NCBI RefSeq assembly: GCF_001507335.1
Contig: NZ_LMAH01000001.1
Span: 186,001 to 250,000 of the forward strand
Source of the DNA: Chryseobacterium sp. JAH
GTDB lineage: Bacteria; Bacteroidota; Bacteroidia; Flavobacteriales; Weeksellaceae
Direction: 5' to 3'
Length of the DNA: 64,000 bases
Position 1 is the first letter of the stretch. The number at the start of each line of letters is the position of its first letter. Both the position numbers and the translations under genes were made by a program. The notes below the pieces were generated by a model. The model was not told where the DNA came from and did not search any database. It saw only the letters and a list, made by a program, of their open reading frames with translations. Below, piece by piece: positions 34,201 to 43,047 of the stretch.

Positions 34201-34615
34201 AACATTGAAAGAACTGGCAATCGTTTCCGAAATGTCTTTAACGATGGGTCTTTTCGCTCTTACTGTAGGAAACTTTTTAGGTGGAATTTGGGCTAATGAG
34301 TCATGGGGAAGATACTGGAGCTGGGATCCAAAAGAAACTTGGGCATTTATTTCAATTATGGTTTATGCTTTTGTACTGCACATGAGATTGGTTCCAGGAT
34401 TGAGAAGCAGATGGGCATTCCACGTTGCAACAATGTTTGCATTCTGCTCAATGGTGATGACTTATTTTGGAGTGAACTACTACTTAAGCGGATTGCACTC
34501 TTACGCAGCAGGTGACCCAGTTCCTGTACCGGCTTGGGTATACATAGGCCTAGCATCAATGCTAATTTTAGCCGTAGTTTCTTACTTTAAATTTGCTGCT
34601 TTAAAGAAAAAATAA
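31280..34615 (+). CDS. ccsBA: Fused cytochrome c biogenesis protein CcsBA (ResB-CcsA)
   Basis: The 1111-residue System II cytochrome c synthetase exports haem and attaches it to apocytochromes in the periplasm. The N-terminal ResB/CcsB half has three early membrane segments, a large periplasmic domain and another segment near 430. A His-rich linker (HVHVEGDGHTHE, about 490-505) and a second soluble region follow. The C-terminal CcsA half has six or more membrane segments and the haem-handling WWD motif in NESWGRYWSWDPKETWAFI, with histidines on either side. The single-chain form is typical of Bacteroidota and epsilonproteobacteria. A strong terminator follows. Confidence 0.92.
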   Translation: MKKIQDILISTRTMAVLLLIYAFSMAYATFLENDYGTPTAKALIYEAKWFELIMVLLILNFIGNISRYRLWKREKWPVMVFHLAFILIFIGGAITRYISFEGQMVIREGETSNEIVTDKHFFKIQIEDKGDVLNYQDVPYLMSPLHKNFAATYDFHGKQVKVKTLDYVQRKKDSLIVDSNGTEYLHLVSTAETGRQNIYIKPGETKSINGTLVTFNRAIEGAVEFKKENGQIFIKTPVDANFMTMATQATGTTVKDQFQPLVLRSLYTINELKLVVPEGLRKGKLLAFEGDRKKDQNVPDVMTIELQGPKTKQIVDLSVERGNPNAYKQVSIDNLNIMVGFGPKIYNTPFALKLDDFVMETYPGSSSPSAYESHVKIIDQGKQTAYKIYMNNVLNYKGYRFFQSSFSPDRMGTVLSVNHDFWGTLISYIGYAFLFGGMFVMFFWKGTHFWKLNKMLKDINKKRAAAVLLLFLSFGFNAQKIETHGTTDGSREHVHVEGDGHTHETAPQSVQPQASSQQNSVAVPLTKMKLISPDEIIARNKISKEHADKFGYLLVQNIEGRIVPINTQALDVLRKLYQKDAFRGTDGKYLTANQWFLSVNTDTPSWTMVPMIKIDAKGGKELLRKTKANEDGYTSLMSLFPADANGNLTYILDEDYNLAFRKKASEQNEYDKQVIKINERVQIFNEFFSGQFMRIVPVKNDPNHTWHSWLDQKMEPDQESQQVMGPYFAEVLQAQKTGDWSKADAELAKLSAYQQKWGKSVVPSKTKVDLEVFMNEVNLNFKLLIFYTIIGSLLLILGFVELFKPNKLLNKIIKIIIYSGVVGYFFHFLGLVARWFISGHAPWSNGYEAIIFISWIGISAGLMFYFGFGKPNLEQRAASATMRLVSKGNTSNALIPAAGFMVAVIMMGFAHGGSALDPQITPLVPVLKSYWLIVHVAIITSSYGFFGLSMIIAVISLVFYIISNKNAFKIHNDTTLKELAIVSEMSLTMGLFALTVGNFLGGIWANESWGRYWSWDPKETWAFISIMVYAFVLHMRLVPGLRSRWAFHVATMFAFCSMVMTYFGVNYYLSGLHSYAAGDPVPVPAWVYIGLASMLILAVVSYFKFAALKKK

Positions 34616-34632
34616 ATTAAATTTATATATTT

Positions 34633-34670
34633 AAAACTCCCGAAAAAATTAATTTTCGGGAGTTTTTTTT
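34633..34670 (+). terminator. Terminator after ccsBA
   Basis: AAAACTCCCGAAAA (34633-34646) and TTTTCGGGAGTTTT (34653-34666) form a 14-bp stem with a six-base loop, followed by more T to 34670. It is a strong rho-independent terminator. Confidence 0.88.
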
Positions 34671-34731
34671 ATCTGTGATTCTGTTATTTTATACGGTTTC
34701 TACACCAATTAGTTTAATTTATTATCTAATC

Positions 34732-36204
34732 TTATTTTATATTTTTAGCTAAAATATCAATACTCTTTTCCATCTCTTCGATGCTTAAATTTCCGAAACC
34801 TAACCGCATGGCGGTAAAATGTTTATTTTGGTAAAGTAATGTTTTTGGAATGAAAAGATTGTCTTTAATACAATTATGGCTTAGCTGCAAAAGATTCACT
34901 GGACTTTTCCATTTCATCCACACTGCCAACCCTCCTGAAGGTTTTTTAAAATCAAGGTGATCACCCATTCGCTGTTCTAAAAGCATGGTGAAATAATCTC
35001 TGCGTTCCTTGTATATTTTTAATGATTTTTTTAGGTATCTGTTGATTTCGCCTTCTGCTATCATTTCACCCAAAACATGTTCCATAAGAACATCACCCTG
35101 GCGGTCTATAATTCCTAAGTACTTTCGCATTTCATTCATCAAATTTTCAGGGGCAACGATAAATCCCGTTCTGAAACCAGGGACTAGAGATTTCCCAAAA
35201 GATCCGATATAAATGACCATTCCATTGGTGTCGGCACTCGCCAAAGGAAGAATAGGACTTTTGTCGTAATTGAAATCATAATCGTAATCATCTTCAAGGA
35301 TGATAAATCCATACTCTTGGGAAAGCTTCAGTAATTCTAATCTTCGTTGCACGCTTAATGTTACAGTGGTAGGATAGTGGTGATGTGGTGTAAGATAAAG
35401 CATTCTGATTTTCTGTTTCTTGCATATTTTTCTTACTTCTTCTACATCTATCCCTTCATCGTCAATAGGTATTGTCTGGATATTGACTTTAGATTTCTGA
35501 AAAATCATATTCACTGAAAAATAGCTTAACTCACCAACCAAAACAATATCTCCGGCCGAAAGTAAAATTTCAGAAACAATATAGATGCTCATTTCTGTGC
35601 TTCTTGTAATGAGGACGTTATTCTTTGAAATGGGTAACCCTCTTGATATATTTAAATAATGTGAAAGGTTTTTCTTAAAAAACTCGCTGCCGTCGTTATT
35701 ATAATGCCCTACTTTGTGCGCTTTTCGCTTCAGTGTGGAGCTGTAAATTCTAGAATGATGATCTATCTGGGTAAGTCGAACGTCAGGAGTTCCGTCATCA
35801 AAAACAAATTCGCAATTGGAATGTTCAAAAGGATTGTCAAGAATATTTGATGTTTTAAAGGTGAAACCGGTAGATGTTGGGTAATTAACGAGTTGTTTCT
35901 TTTCGAAATTTAAAATATTTACAGGTTTCTCATTTTCCTTTCCGATAACAAATGTCCCTTTATTGGGTAGGCTTTCAACCCAACCCTGAGAAAATAATTC
36001 ATCATATACGGCCACAATGGTATTTCTGTGAACTTTTAAATTGATACTTAAAGTTCTGGTTCCGGGAAGCTTGGTTCCGAATGGAAGAACACCTCTTTGA
36101 ATAGCATTGATTAATTGAGTTGAAATCTGCATATACATAGAAATATCAGAACTTCTATCAATTGTAATGAAACTCTCGTAAGGAAAATCAACCGGACTAC
36201 TCAT
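34732..36204 (-). CDS. MocR/GabR-family regulator (GntR helix-turn-helix plus aminotransferase fold)
   Basis: The 490-residue protein joins a GntR-type winged helix (about 20-85; LPGTRTLSINLKVHRNTIVAVYDELFSQGWVESLPNKGTFV) to a class I aminotransferase fold. The fold retains the PLP-binding landmarks ILEDDYDYDFNYD and YIGSFGKSLVPGFRTGF, whose Lys would hold PLP. Such proteins regulate genes with PLP as sensor. I use ATG 36204; a TTG at 36228 would extend it by eight residues into the divergent spacer. It is divergent from the biotin operon, whose BioF and BioA products need PLP, so control of that operon is a reasonable inference. Confidence 0.85.
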   Translation of the reverse strand: MSSPVDFPYESFITIDRSSDISMYMQISTQLINAIQRGVLPFGTKLPGTRTLSINLKVHRNTIVAVYDELFSQGWVESLPNKGTFVIGKENEKPVNILNFEKKQLVNYPTSTGFTFKTSNILDNPFEHSNCEFVFDDGTPDVRLTQIDHHSRIYSSTLKRKAHKVGHYNNDGSEFFKKNLSHYLNISRGLPISKNNVLITRSTEMSIYIVSEILLSAGDIVLVGELSYFSVNMIFQKSKVNIQTIPIDDEGIDVEEVRKICKKQKIRMLYLTPHHHYPTTVTLSVQRRLELLKLSQEYGFIILEDDYDYDFNYDKSPILPLASADTNGMVIYIGSFGKSLVPGFRTGFIVAPENLMNEMRKYLGIIDRQGDVLMEHVLGEMIAEGEINRYLKKSLKIYKERRDYFTMLLEQRMGDHLDFKKPSGGLAVWMKWKSPVNLLQLSHNCIKDNLFIPKTLLYQNKHFTAMRLGFGNLSIEEMEKSIDILAKNIK

Positions 36205-36244
36205 AATATGAAAACTGGCACTATTCAACCATCCGGCAATATAC

Positions 36245-36252
36245 TACTTTTG
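36245..36252 (+). promoter_or_regulatory. -7 element of the biotin operon
   Basis: TACTTTTG matches TAnnTTTG and lies 15 bases before the first ATG of the operon at 36268. It sits in the 63-bp spacer to the divergent MocR-type regulator, so a regulator bound here would act on both directions. Confidence 0.5.
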
Positions 36253-36267
36253 ACACAAATCAAAAAA

Positions 36268-36891
36268 ATGGAATTTTACAAACTTCTTGAGAAAATAGTA
36301 CAGAATCACCACACTCATGCCCAATGGCTTAATACCCTTTCTTTTATGGAAAATGCAGGAGCCAGAAAGATTTCTGCTTGTGAACATCCTACTAAAGTTA
36401 ATCTGATTCAGCTCAAGCATGCCTGTGAAGAACATCGACATGCCTATTATCTCAAAAAACAAATTTCAAAAATAGATTCAGAGCTTTGCAAAACGTACGA
36501 AAACGAGGAGCTTTTGGCACCTTTTGCAACACGTCATTATCTTCATTCTTTGGACATCAGAGCATGTAAATATCTTTACACCCATTTCAATCTTACAAAA
36601 GATGAATTGAAATACGCAGCATATCTTTTTGTGACCTATGCCATTGAAGTTCGTGCCGATGAGCTGTATCCTGTCTATCAGGAAATTCTTACCAAAACAT
36701 CTTCAAAAATTATGGTAAAATCTATCATTCTCGAAGAAGAAGGCCATTTGGAGGAAATGATTAATCAGCTGGATGACTTTTCAACAGATTGGAAAACTCA
36801 TGCCGATCATATTCTTCAAATTGAAAACGAATTACATACCCAATGGATCAATTCAATCATCAAAGATGTTGTAAAAATCGAACATGTTTAG
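36268..36891 (+). CDS. Ferritin-like four-helix protein opening the biotin operon
   Basis: This 207-residue helical protein of no known name carries two ExxH motifs, E55-HR-H58 in HACEEHRHAYY and E157-EG-H160 in ILEEEGHLEEM. E127 (YAIEVRADELY) stands between them and E28 lies upstream. This E...ExxH...E...ExxH pattern is the metal-ligand set of ferritin-like diiron proteins such as rubrerythrin and bacterial multicomponent monooxygenases. It is not a BioC, BioH, BioW, BioI or BioZ protein. Its last eight bases overlap the start of bioF, so it is translationally coupled to the pathway. An oxidative step, for example in making the pimeloyl precursor, is an inference. I chose ATG 36268 because longer starts run into the promoter. 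Confidence 0.7.
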   Translation: MEFYKLLEKIVQNHHTHAQWLNTLSFMENAGARKISACEHPTKVNLIQLKHACEEHRHAYYLKKQISKIDSELCKTYENEELLAPFATRHYLHSLDIRACKYLYTHFNLTKDELKYAAYLFVTYAIEVRADELYPVYQEILTKTSSKIMVKSIILEEEGHLEEMINQLDDFSTDWKTHADHILQIENELHTQWINSIIKDVVKIEHV

Positions 36892-37984
36892 TCATTTTCA
36901 AAACACCCTTGAACAAAGAAAAACAGATGGAACTTTGAGGCTACTAAAACCCCAGGTAGAGGGTGTAGATTTCTATTCTAATGATTATTTGGGGTTTGCT
37001 CAAAATAAAGAGTTGCAAAATTTATTACTAAAAGAGGTGATCAAAAATCCTTGTTTACTTTCGGGAAGTACTGGTTCAAGGTTGATTAGCGGAAATAGCT
37101 CCGAAGTGGTTAAGACAGAAAAATTGATTGCAGAAAAACATCAGTATTCTGACGCCCTTCTTTTTTCCTCAGGATACAATGCTAATCTGGCATTATTCTC
37201 AACGCTTCCGACTAGGCATGACACAATTATAGTTGACGAGAAGATTCACCGTTCTGTGCATGATGCATGCAAAATGTCTCATGCTAAAAAAGTAAAATTC
37301 AGTCATAATCATGTTGATGATCTCGAACGTATTTTAAAAAACCAAAACGGAAAATCATACATCGCCATAGAAAGTCTTTATTCGATGGATGGAGACTTTG
37401 CACCCATTGAAGAAATTGCTGCAGTTGCTGAGAAATACAATGCCTTTTTAATTGTTGATGAAGCGCATTCTTTTGGGATTTTTGGGAATGGTTTAGTCGA
37501 TAAGTTTCAACTTCAGAAAAAGGTGTTGGCAACTGTCATCACTTATGGAAAAGCATTGGGTTCACACGGAGCAGCGGTTCTCACTAATGATGTGGTTAAA
37601 TCTTATCTGATCAATTTTGCTTCTCCTTTCATTTATACAACCTCGGCTCCGGATATTCAATGGAGAAGTATAAAAACGGGATATGAATTTTTAGAAATGA
37701 ACAATTCTGCAAGAATCAAACTACAGCATAATATTGAAAGTTTTCGTCACCAAAATTTGAAAATGCTTTCTTCTGCAAACAGCCCGATTCAGTCAATCTT
37801 GATTTCCAATCATGACCTACTGAAAAGAACAAAGCAAACTTTATTAGATGAAGGATTTTTAACCTACGCTGTTTTTAGTCCTGCAGTAAAAGAAGGAACA
37901 GAACGCCTCAGGATTTGTATTCACAGTTTTAATACAGAGAAAGAGATTATGAAGCTTACAAGAATTATTAAAGAATTTATTTAA
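36884..37984 (+). CDS. bioF: 8-Amino-7-oxononanoate synthase
   Basis: The 366-residue PLP enzyme of the alpha-oxoamine synthase family condenses pimeloyl thioester with L-alanine. It shows FYSNDYLGFAQNKEL at the substrate entrance, GSTGSRLISGNS, the cofactor Asp in IVDEAHSFGIFG and the PLP-lysine K223 in TVITYGKALGSHGA. The related glycine and serine C-acyltransferases are the main alternative, but the neighbours bioD, bioB and bioA decide the role. It starts at ATG 36884 inside the end of the ferritin-like gene. Confidence 0.92.
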   Translation: MFSHFQNTLEQRKTDGTLRLLKPQVEGVDFYSNDYLGFAQNKELQNLLLKEVIKNPCLLSGSTGSRLISGNSSEVVKTEKLIAEKHQYSDALLFSSGYNANLALFSTLPTRHDTIIVDEKIHRSVHDACKMSHAKKVKFSHNHVDDLERILKNQNGKSYIAIESLYSMDGDFAPIEEIAAVAEKYNAFLIVDEAHSFGIFGNGLVDKFQLQKKVLATVITYGKALGSHGAAVLTNDVVKSYLINFASPFIYTTSAPDIQWRSIKTGYEFLEMNNSARIKLQHNIESFRHQNLKMLSSANSPIQSILISNHDLLKRTKQTLLDEGFLTYAVFSPAVKEGTERLRICIHSFNTEKEIMKLTRIIKEFI

Positions 37985-37999
37985 AAAGCATAAGGTACT

Positions 38000-38620
38000 A
38001 TGAAATTATTCGTAACAGGAATAGGAACGGAAGTCGGGAAAACTGTTTGCTCAGCAATCTTAGTTCAGTATTTCAAAGCAGATTACTGGAAACCGGTACA
38101 GTCAGGAGATTTACATTTTTCAGACAGTATGAAAATTAGAAATTGGCTTGATGAAGATGTGGTGATTCATCCTGAAACATATCGGTTAAAACTTGCGGCT
38201 TCGCCTCACCAATCGGCGGCGGAAGAAGGAATTTCAATTAGTATAAATGATTTTACACTTCCCGAAACTCAGAATAATTTAATCATAGAAGGTGCGGGAG
38301 GTCTTATGGTTCCGTTATCTGATAATGAATTGATGATTGATTTAATAGAAAAACTTGACATTCCGGTTGCCCTCGTCGTTAGAAATTATTTAGGCTGTAT
38401 CAATCACAGTTTACTGTCGATCACAGCTATAAATCAAAGAAAAATTAATCTAAAACATTTGATTCTTAATGGGGATTTCCCAATAGATACAGAGCAAATT
38501 ATATGTAAAAACATTCAAACAGAAACTGAAATCATAAGAATTCCAAACATCGAAGATTTAACAAGGGTAAATATTGAAAGTATTACAAAACAAGTAACAA
38601 AAAAAAAAGATAATGGATAG
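38000..38620 (+). CDS. bioD: Dethiobiotin synthetase
   Basis: The 206-residue ATP-dependent carboxylase closes the ureido ring of dethiobiotin from 7,8-diaminononanoate and CO2. It has the P-loop GIGTEVGKT (7-15), WKPVQSG after it, [10 protein letters not shown] (metal-binding Glu) and the base-recognition region [16 protein letters not shown]. The length is normal. It lies 15 bases after bioF and overlaps bioB by eight bases. Confidence 0.95.
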   Translation: MKLFVTGIGTEVGKTVCSAILVQYFKADYWKPVQSGDLHFSDSMKIRNWLDEDVVIHPETYRLKLAASPHQSAAEEGISISINDFTLPETQNNLIIEGAGGLMVPLSDNELMIDLIEKLDIPVALVVRNYLGCINHSLLSITAINQRKINLKHLILNGDFPIDTEQIICKNIQTETEIIRIPNIEDLTRVNIESITKQVTKKKDNG

Positions 38621-39626
38621 AACAAAATTGAGAAATAATTGGAAAAAAGAAGAAATAGAGGAGATTTATAATTTACCATTACTTGAGCTTATTTACAAGG
38701 CAGCAACCGTCCATCGCGAATGGCATAATCCCGAAGAAGTACAGATGTCGACATTGCTCTCAATAAAAACAGGAGGCTGTACAGAAGACTGCTCCTACTG
38801 CGGACAGGCTGCTCGCTATCATACCAATATTAAAGTTCAGGCTCTGCTTCCAACGGAAAAAGTGATTGAGCATGCCCAAAAAGCAAAAAACAGCGGCTCA
38901 TCCCGTTTCTGTATGGCTGCGGCATGGAGAGAGGTGAGAAATAACCGTGATTTTGACCGTGTGATTGATATGGTAAAAGGGGTCAATGAACTCGGACTTG
39001 AAGTCTGCTGCACCCTTGGAATGCTGACCGAAGAACAAGCAATCCGCCTTCAGGAGGCAGGTTTATACGCCTACAATCACAATCTGGATACTTCAGAGCA
39101 ATATTATGACGAAATTATTTCTACGAGAACTTTTGACAACAGAATCAATACAATACGCAAAGTAAGAAAAGCGGGAATTACTGTTTGTTCGGGTGGAATC
39201 ATCGGTCTAGGGGAAACACACGCAGACAGAATTTCAATGCTACTTACCTTAGCAACAATGCCTAAACATCCCGAATCTGTTCCCATTAATGCATTGGCGA
39301 GAGTAGCCGGAACGCCGCTTGAAAACAATAAAAAAACAGATACCTGGGAAATGGTAAGGATGATTGCCACTGCAAGAATCGTAATGCCTTCTTCAATGGT
39401 TCGTCTGAGTGCGGGAAGAATTGAAATGACCGAATTTGAACAGGGCTGGTGCTTTATGGCCGGAGCAAATTCAATTTTTACAGGAGAAAGAGAAACATTA
39501 CTGGTAACACCTAATCCGGGAGTTTCTGAAGATACGCAAATGCTGCAGACTTTAGGGTTAAAACCAATGAAAAGACAAGCAGAAAAAGTGATGGATCAAT
39601 TTGAAACTTGGAAAACTAACGCATAG
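38613..39626 (+). CDS. bioB: Biotin synthase
   Basis: The 337-residue radical SAM enzyme inserts sulfur into dethiobiotin. The 4Fe-4S cluster cysteines are C56, C60 and C63 in [12 protein letters not shown]. Other landmarks are [32 protein letters not shown] (a 2Fe-2S ligand region), [12 protein letters not shown] and RLSAGRIEM, which includes the Arg ligand of the second cluster. Its start codon lies inside the end of bioD and bioA follows after 16 bases. Confidence 0.97.
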   Translation: MDRTKLRNNWKKEEIEEIYNLPLLELIYKAATVHREWHNPEEVQMSTLLSIKTGGCTEDCSYCGQAARYHTNIKVQALLPTEKVIEHAQKAKNSGSSRFCMAAAWREVRNNRDFDRVIDMVKGVNELGLEVCCTLGMLTEEQAIRLQEAGLYAYNHNLDTSEQYYDEIISTRTFDNRINTIRKVRKAGITVCSGGIIGLGETHADRISMLLTLATMPKHPESVPINALARVAGTPLENNKKTDTWEMVRMIATARIVMPSSMVRLSAGRIEMTEFEQGWCFMAGANSIFTGERETLLVTPNPGVSEDTQMLQTLGLKPMKRQAEKVMDQFETWKTNA

Positions 39627-39642
39627 TATAATTTCTAAAATA

Positions 39643-40908
39643 ATGAAATTACAAGAAAGAGACAGAGCTGTTAATTGGCATCCTTACACTCAAATGAAAA
39701 CAGCGGATAATGTAATTCCCATTACCCGAGGAAAGGGAGTTTATCTTTATGATGATAGAGGAAACAAATATATCGACGCCGTTTCTTCATGGTGGGTGAC
39801 TCTGCACGGGCATGCTCACCCATACATTGCAAAAAAGGTTTCAGAACAGTTAAACACCTTGGAACAGGTTATTTTTGCAGGTTTTACCCATGAACCAGCC
39901 ATACAGCTTTCTGAAAATTTACTAAACCTCTTACCCACCAATCAGCACAAAGTCTTTTATTCCGATAATGGCTCTACAGCAGTGGAAGTTGCTTTAAAAA
40001 TGTGCATTCAATTCGCTCACAATCAAGGTCAAAAGAAATCAAAAATGTTAGCTTTTAAAAATGCATACCATGGAGACACTTTCGGAGCAATGTCGGTGAG
40101 TGGAAGAAGCTTATGGACAAAGCCTTTCGGTGAAATGCTCTTTGAAGTTATTTTCATCGACACTCCGACTTCTGAAAATCTGGAAAGCTTAAAAAATCAA
40201 ATTCTAAATCATGGAGATGATATTGCAGGTTTTATTTTTGAGCCACTTGTACAAGGTGCGGCGGGAATGTTGATGTACGATGCTGAAGATTTGGATGAAT
40301 TAATGAAATTCTGCCGCGAACAGAAAATTTTAATGATTCAGGATGAAGTTTTTACCGGTTTTGGACGTACAGGAAGGTTATTTGCGGCCAATTATCTGTT
40401 AGAAAAACCCGATATCATGTGTTTTTCTAAAGGTTTAACGGGCGGTACGATGCCTATGGGAATCACAACTTGTTCTAATGAAATCTACAATGCTTTTTTA
40501 TCGGATGAAAAATACATGACATTATTTCACGGACATTCTTTTACTGCAAATCCTTTGGCTTGTACTGCTGCTCTGGCAAGTATGGAATTATTATTAAATG
40601 ATGAAACTCAACAAAATATAAAGCGTATTTCTCAACAGCATTTTCAGTTTTCTAAAATTTTAGAGCAAAATTCACAGGTTGAAAATGTCCGACAAATAGG
40701 AACTATTTTGGCATGGGAAATTAAAAATAATGAACAGACTTCTTATTTTAATGAGATAGGAAAACTTCTATATAATAAATTCTTAAAAAGAGGAATTATC
40801 ATGCGCCCTTTGGGAAATGTAATGTATTTGGTACCTCCTTATTGTATCACCGCTAATGAATTAGACTTGGTTTATACTAACATTTTAGAGGTGTTAAGCA
40901 GCTTGTGA
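39643..40908 (+). CDS. bioA: Adenosylmethionine-8-amino-7-oxononanoate aminotransferase
   Basis: The 421-residue PLP class III aminotransferase forms 7,8-diaminononanoate using S-adenosylmethionine (or lysine in some lineages) as amino donor. It shows the opening NWHPYTQMKTADNV of BioA, SSWWVTLHGHAHP, D234 in MIQDEVFTGFGRTG and the PLP-lysine K263 in FSKGLTGGTMPMG. I use ATG 39643; a TTG at 39601 would run back into bioB. It is the last gene of the operon and a terminator follows. Confidence 0.94.
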   Translation: MKLQERDRAVNWHPYTQMKTADNVIPITRGKGVYLYDDRGNKYIDAVSSWWVTLHGHAHPYIAKKVSEQLNTLEQVIFAGFTHEPAIQLSENLLNLLPTNQHKVFYSDNGSTAVEVALKMCIQFAHNQGQKKSKMLAFKNAYHGDTFGAMSVSGRSLWTKPFGEMLFEVIFIDTPTSENLESLKNQILNHGDDIAGFIFEPLVQGAAGMLMYDAEDLDELMKFCREQKILMIQDEVFTGFGRTGRLFAANYLLEKPDIMCFSKGLTGGTMPMGITTCSNEIYNAFLSDEKYMTLFHGHSFTANPLACTAALASMELLLNDETQQNIKRISQQHFQFSKILEQNSQVENVRQIGTILAWEIKNNEQTSYFNEIGKLLYNKFLKRGIIMRPLGNVMYLVPPYCITANELDLVYTNILEVLSSL

Positions 40909-41048
40909 TGTAAGCAATAAAATAAACTTGAATCAGAGATCAGTCAAGGGCAAAACTATTTTTGAAAAAATCTTCATTAACGAATATTGATTTTTTTAGT
41001 CAATTCTGGGAGAAAAAAAATGATAGTAAAGTTTTAATTAAAATGATG

Positions 41049-41076
41049 GGCATAGAAGAAATTCTTTGCCTTTTTT
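41049..41076 (+). terminator. Terminator of the biotin operon
   Basis: GGCATAGAA (41049-41057) and TTCTTTGCC (41062-41070) pair with one T-T mismatch around a GAAA loop, followed by TTTTTT. It lies 140 bases after bioA and just touches the stop of the opposite small membrane-protein gene. Confidence 0.7.
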
Positions 41077-41269
41077 ATTGGAATATTCCCGAAAAATATC
41101 CACTGATAATTGTCCAGAAATTTTTACCTAAAAAGTAAATCAATGTGGAGGTAATAATTCCCTTTATTGTAAAAAAGATAATTCCGCCGATTCCAAATTT
41201 CTTCAGCATTTTCTTCCAGCGAGATTTTTTCTCTTCTGTAGGTTCTTTTACAGATTTATTGGTTTCCAT
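41075..41269 (-). CDS. Small single-pass membrane protein
   Basis: The 64-residue peptide has a charged N-terminus (METNKSVKEPTEEKKSRWKKMLKKFG) followed by one or two hydrophobic segments (GIGGIIFFTIKGIITSTLIYFLGKNFWTIISG). The basic-then-hydrophobic layout suits an inner-membrane protein with a cytoplasmic N-terminus. No family is recognised. The good composition and lack of a competing frame support it as a gene. Confidence 0.55.
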   Translation of the reverse strand: METNKSVKEPTEEKKSRWKKMLKKFGIGGIIFFTIKGIITSTLIYFLGKNFWTIISGYFSGIFQ

Positions 41270-41398
41270 TTCGACAAAGATTTATACTACAAAGATAAAG
41301 ATGTTTATAATCATTCCAAATAAAAATAGCTTTAAATGATTAAAATTTCATTAGTCTAAGAAATCTTTTTATCTTAGGCAAAACGAAAAGTAATATTT

Positions 41399-42949
41399 AT
41401 GTCAAAAAAAGTCAAAGACTTCGGAATTGAAAAATCTTTAAAAAATCTTGGAATAAAAGATGAAAATAAAGGAACTTCCACAGGAGGTAAATTTTTCGCT
41501 TCCGGAAAAACGATTGAAAGTTATTCGCCGTCAGACGGAAGATTAATCGGAAAAATAAAAACTTCGGCAGAGAAAGATTACGACAAGGTAATCGAAACTG
41601 CACAAACTGCTTTCAAAGAATTCAGAATGATTCCTGCTCCTAAGAGAGGAGAGTTCGTAAGACAATTGGGTCAGAAATTAAGAGAATATAAAGACGATTT
41701 AGGGAAACTTGTTTCTTATGAAATGGGGAAATCTTTACAGGAAGGTCTTGGTGAAGTGCAGGAAATGATCGACATCTGTGATTTTGCGGTTGGACTTTCA
41801 AGACAGCTTCACGGTTACACAATGCATTCCGAAAGACCGGGACACAGAATGTACGAACAATATCATCCGCTTGGAATTGTTGGTGTTATTACCGCTTTCA
41901 ACTTTCCTGTTGCTGTGTGGGCTTGGAATACCGCTCTAGCATGGATTTGTGGAAATGTTACGATTTGGAAGCCGTCAGAGAAAACTCCTTTCTGTGCCAT
42001 TGCCTGTCAGAATATTATGATGGAAGTTTTAAAGGAAAACAATCTTCCAGAAGGTATTTCTAGTGTTTTGGTTTCAGATCACGAAATCGGACAAAAATTA
42101 GTTGATGACAAACGAGTATCATTGATTTCATTTACTGGTTCAACCAAAGTAGGAAGAATGGTTTCTTCTAAAGTAGCTGAACGATTCGGAAAATCAATCC
42201 TAGAATTGGGTGGAAATAATGCCATCATCATTTCTAAAGATGCCGATTTGGATATGTCAATCATCGGAGCAGTTTTCGGAGCCGTAGGAACTGCAGGACA
42301 AAGATGTACATCAACCAGAAGATTGATCATTCATGAAGATGTTTATGATGAAGTGAAAAACCGCTTGGTAAAAGCTTACGGACAGTTAAAAATTGGAAAT
42401 CCTTTAGACGAAAATATGCACGTTGGACCACTTATCGACGTTCATGCAGTGAATCAGTACGAAATGGCCATAGAAAACTGTATTCAGGAAGGCGGAAAAT
42501 TTGTTGTGGAAGGCGGAGTTTTAGAAGGGAAAGATTATGAATCTGGATGCTATGTAAAACCGTGTATCGCTGAAGTTGAAAATTCTTTTGAAATCGTACA
42601 ACACGAAACTTTTGCACCAATTTTGTATTTAATTAAATATAAGACTTTGGAGGAAGCCATTGAAATTCAGAATGATGTTCCTCAAGGATTATCATCTGCA
42701 ATTATGACTCAAAATCTTAGAGAAGCTGAATTATTTCTTTCTCAGGCCGGTTCAGACTGTGGAATTGCAAACGTCAATATCGGAACTTCCGGTGCAGAAA
42801 TCGGCGGAGCTTTTGGTGGTGAAAAAGAAACAGGAGGTGGTAGAGAATCGGGATCTGATGTTTGGAAATATTACATGAGAAGGCAAACCAACACGATTAA
42901 TTATACCGCAAATCTTCCATTAGCACAGGGAATTAAATTTGATTTATAA
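41399..42949 (+). CDS. ALDH7-type aldehyde dehydrogenase (aminoadipate-semialdehyde type)
   Basis: The 516-residue NAD-dependent aldehyde dehydrogenase probably oxidises alpha-aminoadipate semialdehyde to alpha-aminoadipate. It shows ITAFNFPVAVWAWNTALAWICGN (ALDH7-like), KPSEKTP, SFTGSTKVG, the general base E269 in LELGGNNA and the nucleophile C303 in GTAGQRCTSTRRL. Lysine 6-transaminase follows on the same strand 98 bases later, so the pair would convert lysine to aminoadipate. Other semialdehydes remain possible. Confidence 0.88.
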   Translation: MSKKVKDFGIEKSLKNLGIKDENKGTSTGGKFFASGKTIESYSPSDGRLIGKIKTSAEKDYDKVIETAQTAFKEFRMIPAPKRGEFVRQLGQKLREYKDDLGKLVSYEMGKSLQEGLGEVQEMIDICDFAVGLSRQLHGYTMHSERPGHRMYEQYHPLGIVGVITAFNFPVAVWAWNTALAWICGNVTIWKPSEKTPFCAIACQNIMMEVLKENNLPEGISSVLVSDHEIGQKLVDDKRVSLISFTGSTKVGRMVSSKVAERFGKSILELGGNNAIIISKDADLDMSIIGAVFGAVGTAGQRCTSTRRLIIHEDVYDEVKNRLVKAYGQLKIGNPLDENMHVGPLIDVHAVNQYEMAIENCIQEGGKFVVEGGVLEGKDYESGCYVKPCIAEVENSFEIVQHETFAPILYLIKYKTLEEAIEIQNDVPQGLSSAIMTQNLREAELFLSQAGSDCGIANVNIGTSGAEIGGAFGGEKETGGGRESGSDVWKYYMRRQTNTINYTANLPLAQGIKFDL

Positions 42950-43047
42950 AGTATTCAATTAAAATATTCAAGTCATTTAAAGATCTAAAAAGCAAAAATT
43001 TACAATTAAAAATCTTTAAACATTTTTAATTATTCAATCACAATAAT

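Noticed and set aside
36208..36267. Longer start for the ferritin-like gene
   Set aside because: The extra 20 codons cover the promoter -7 element and most of the divergent spacer, so ATG 36268 is preferred.
40969..41140. A plus-strand frame from a TTG start between bioA and the ALDH7 gene
   Set aside because: No ATG start, it contains the terminator hairpin of the biotin operon, and it overlaps a better small membrane-protein frame on the other strand.
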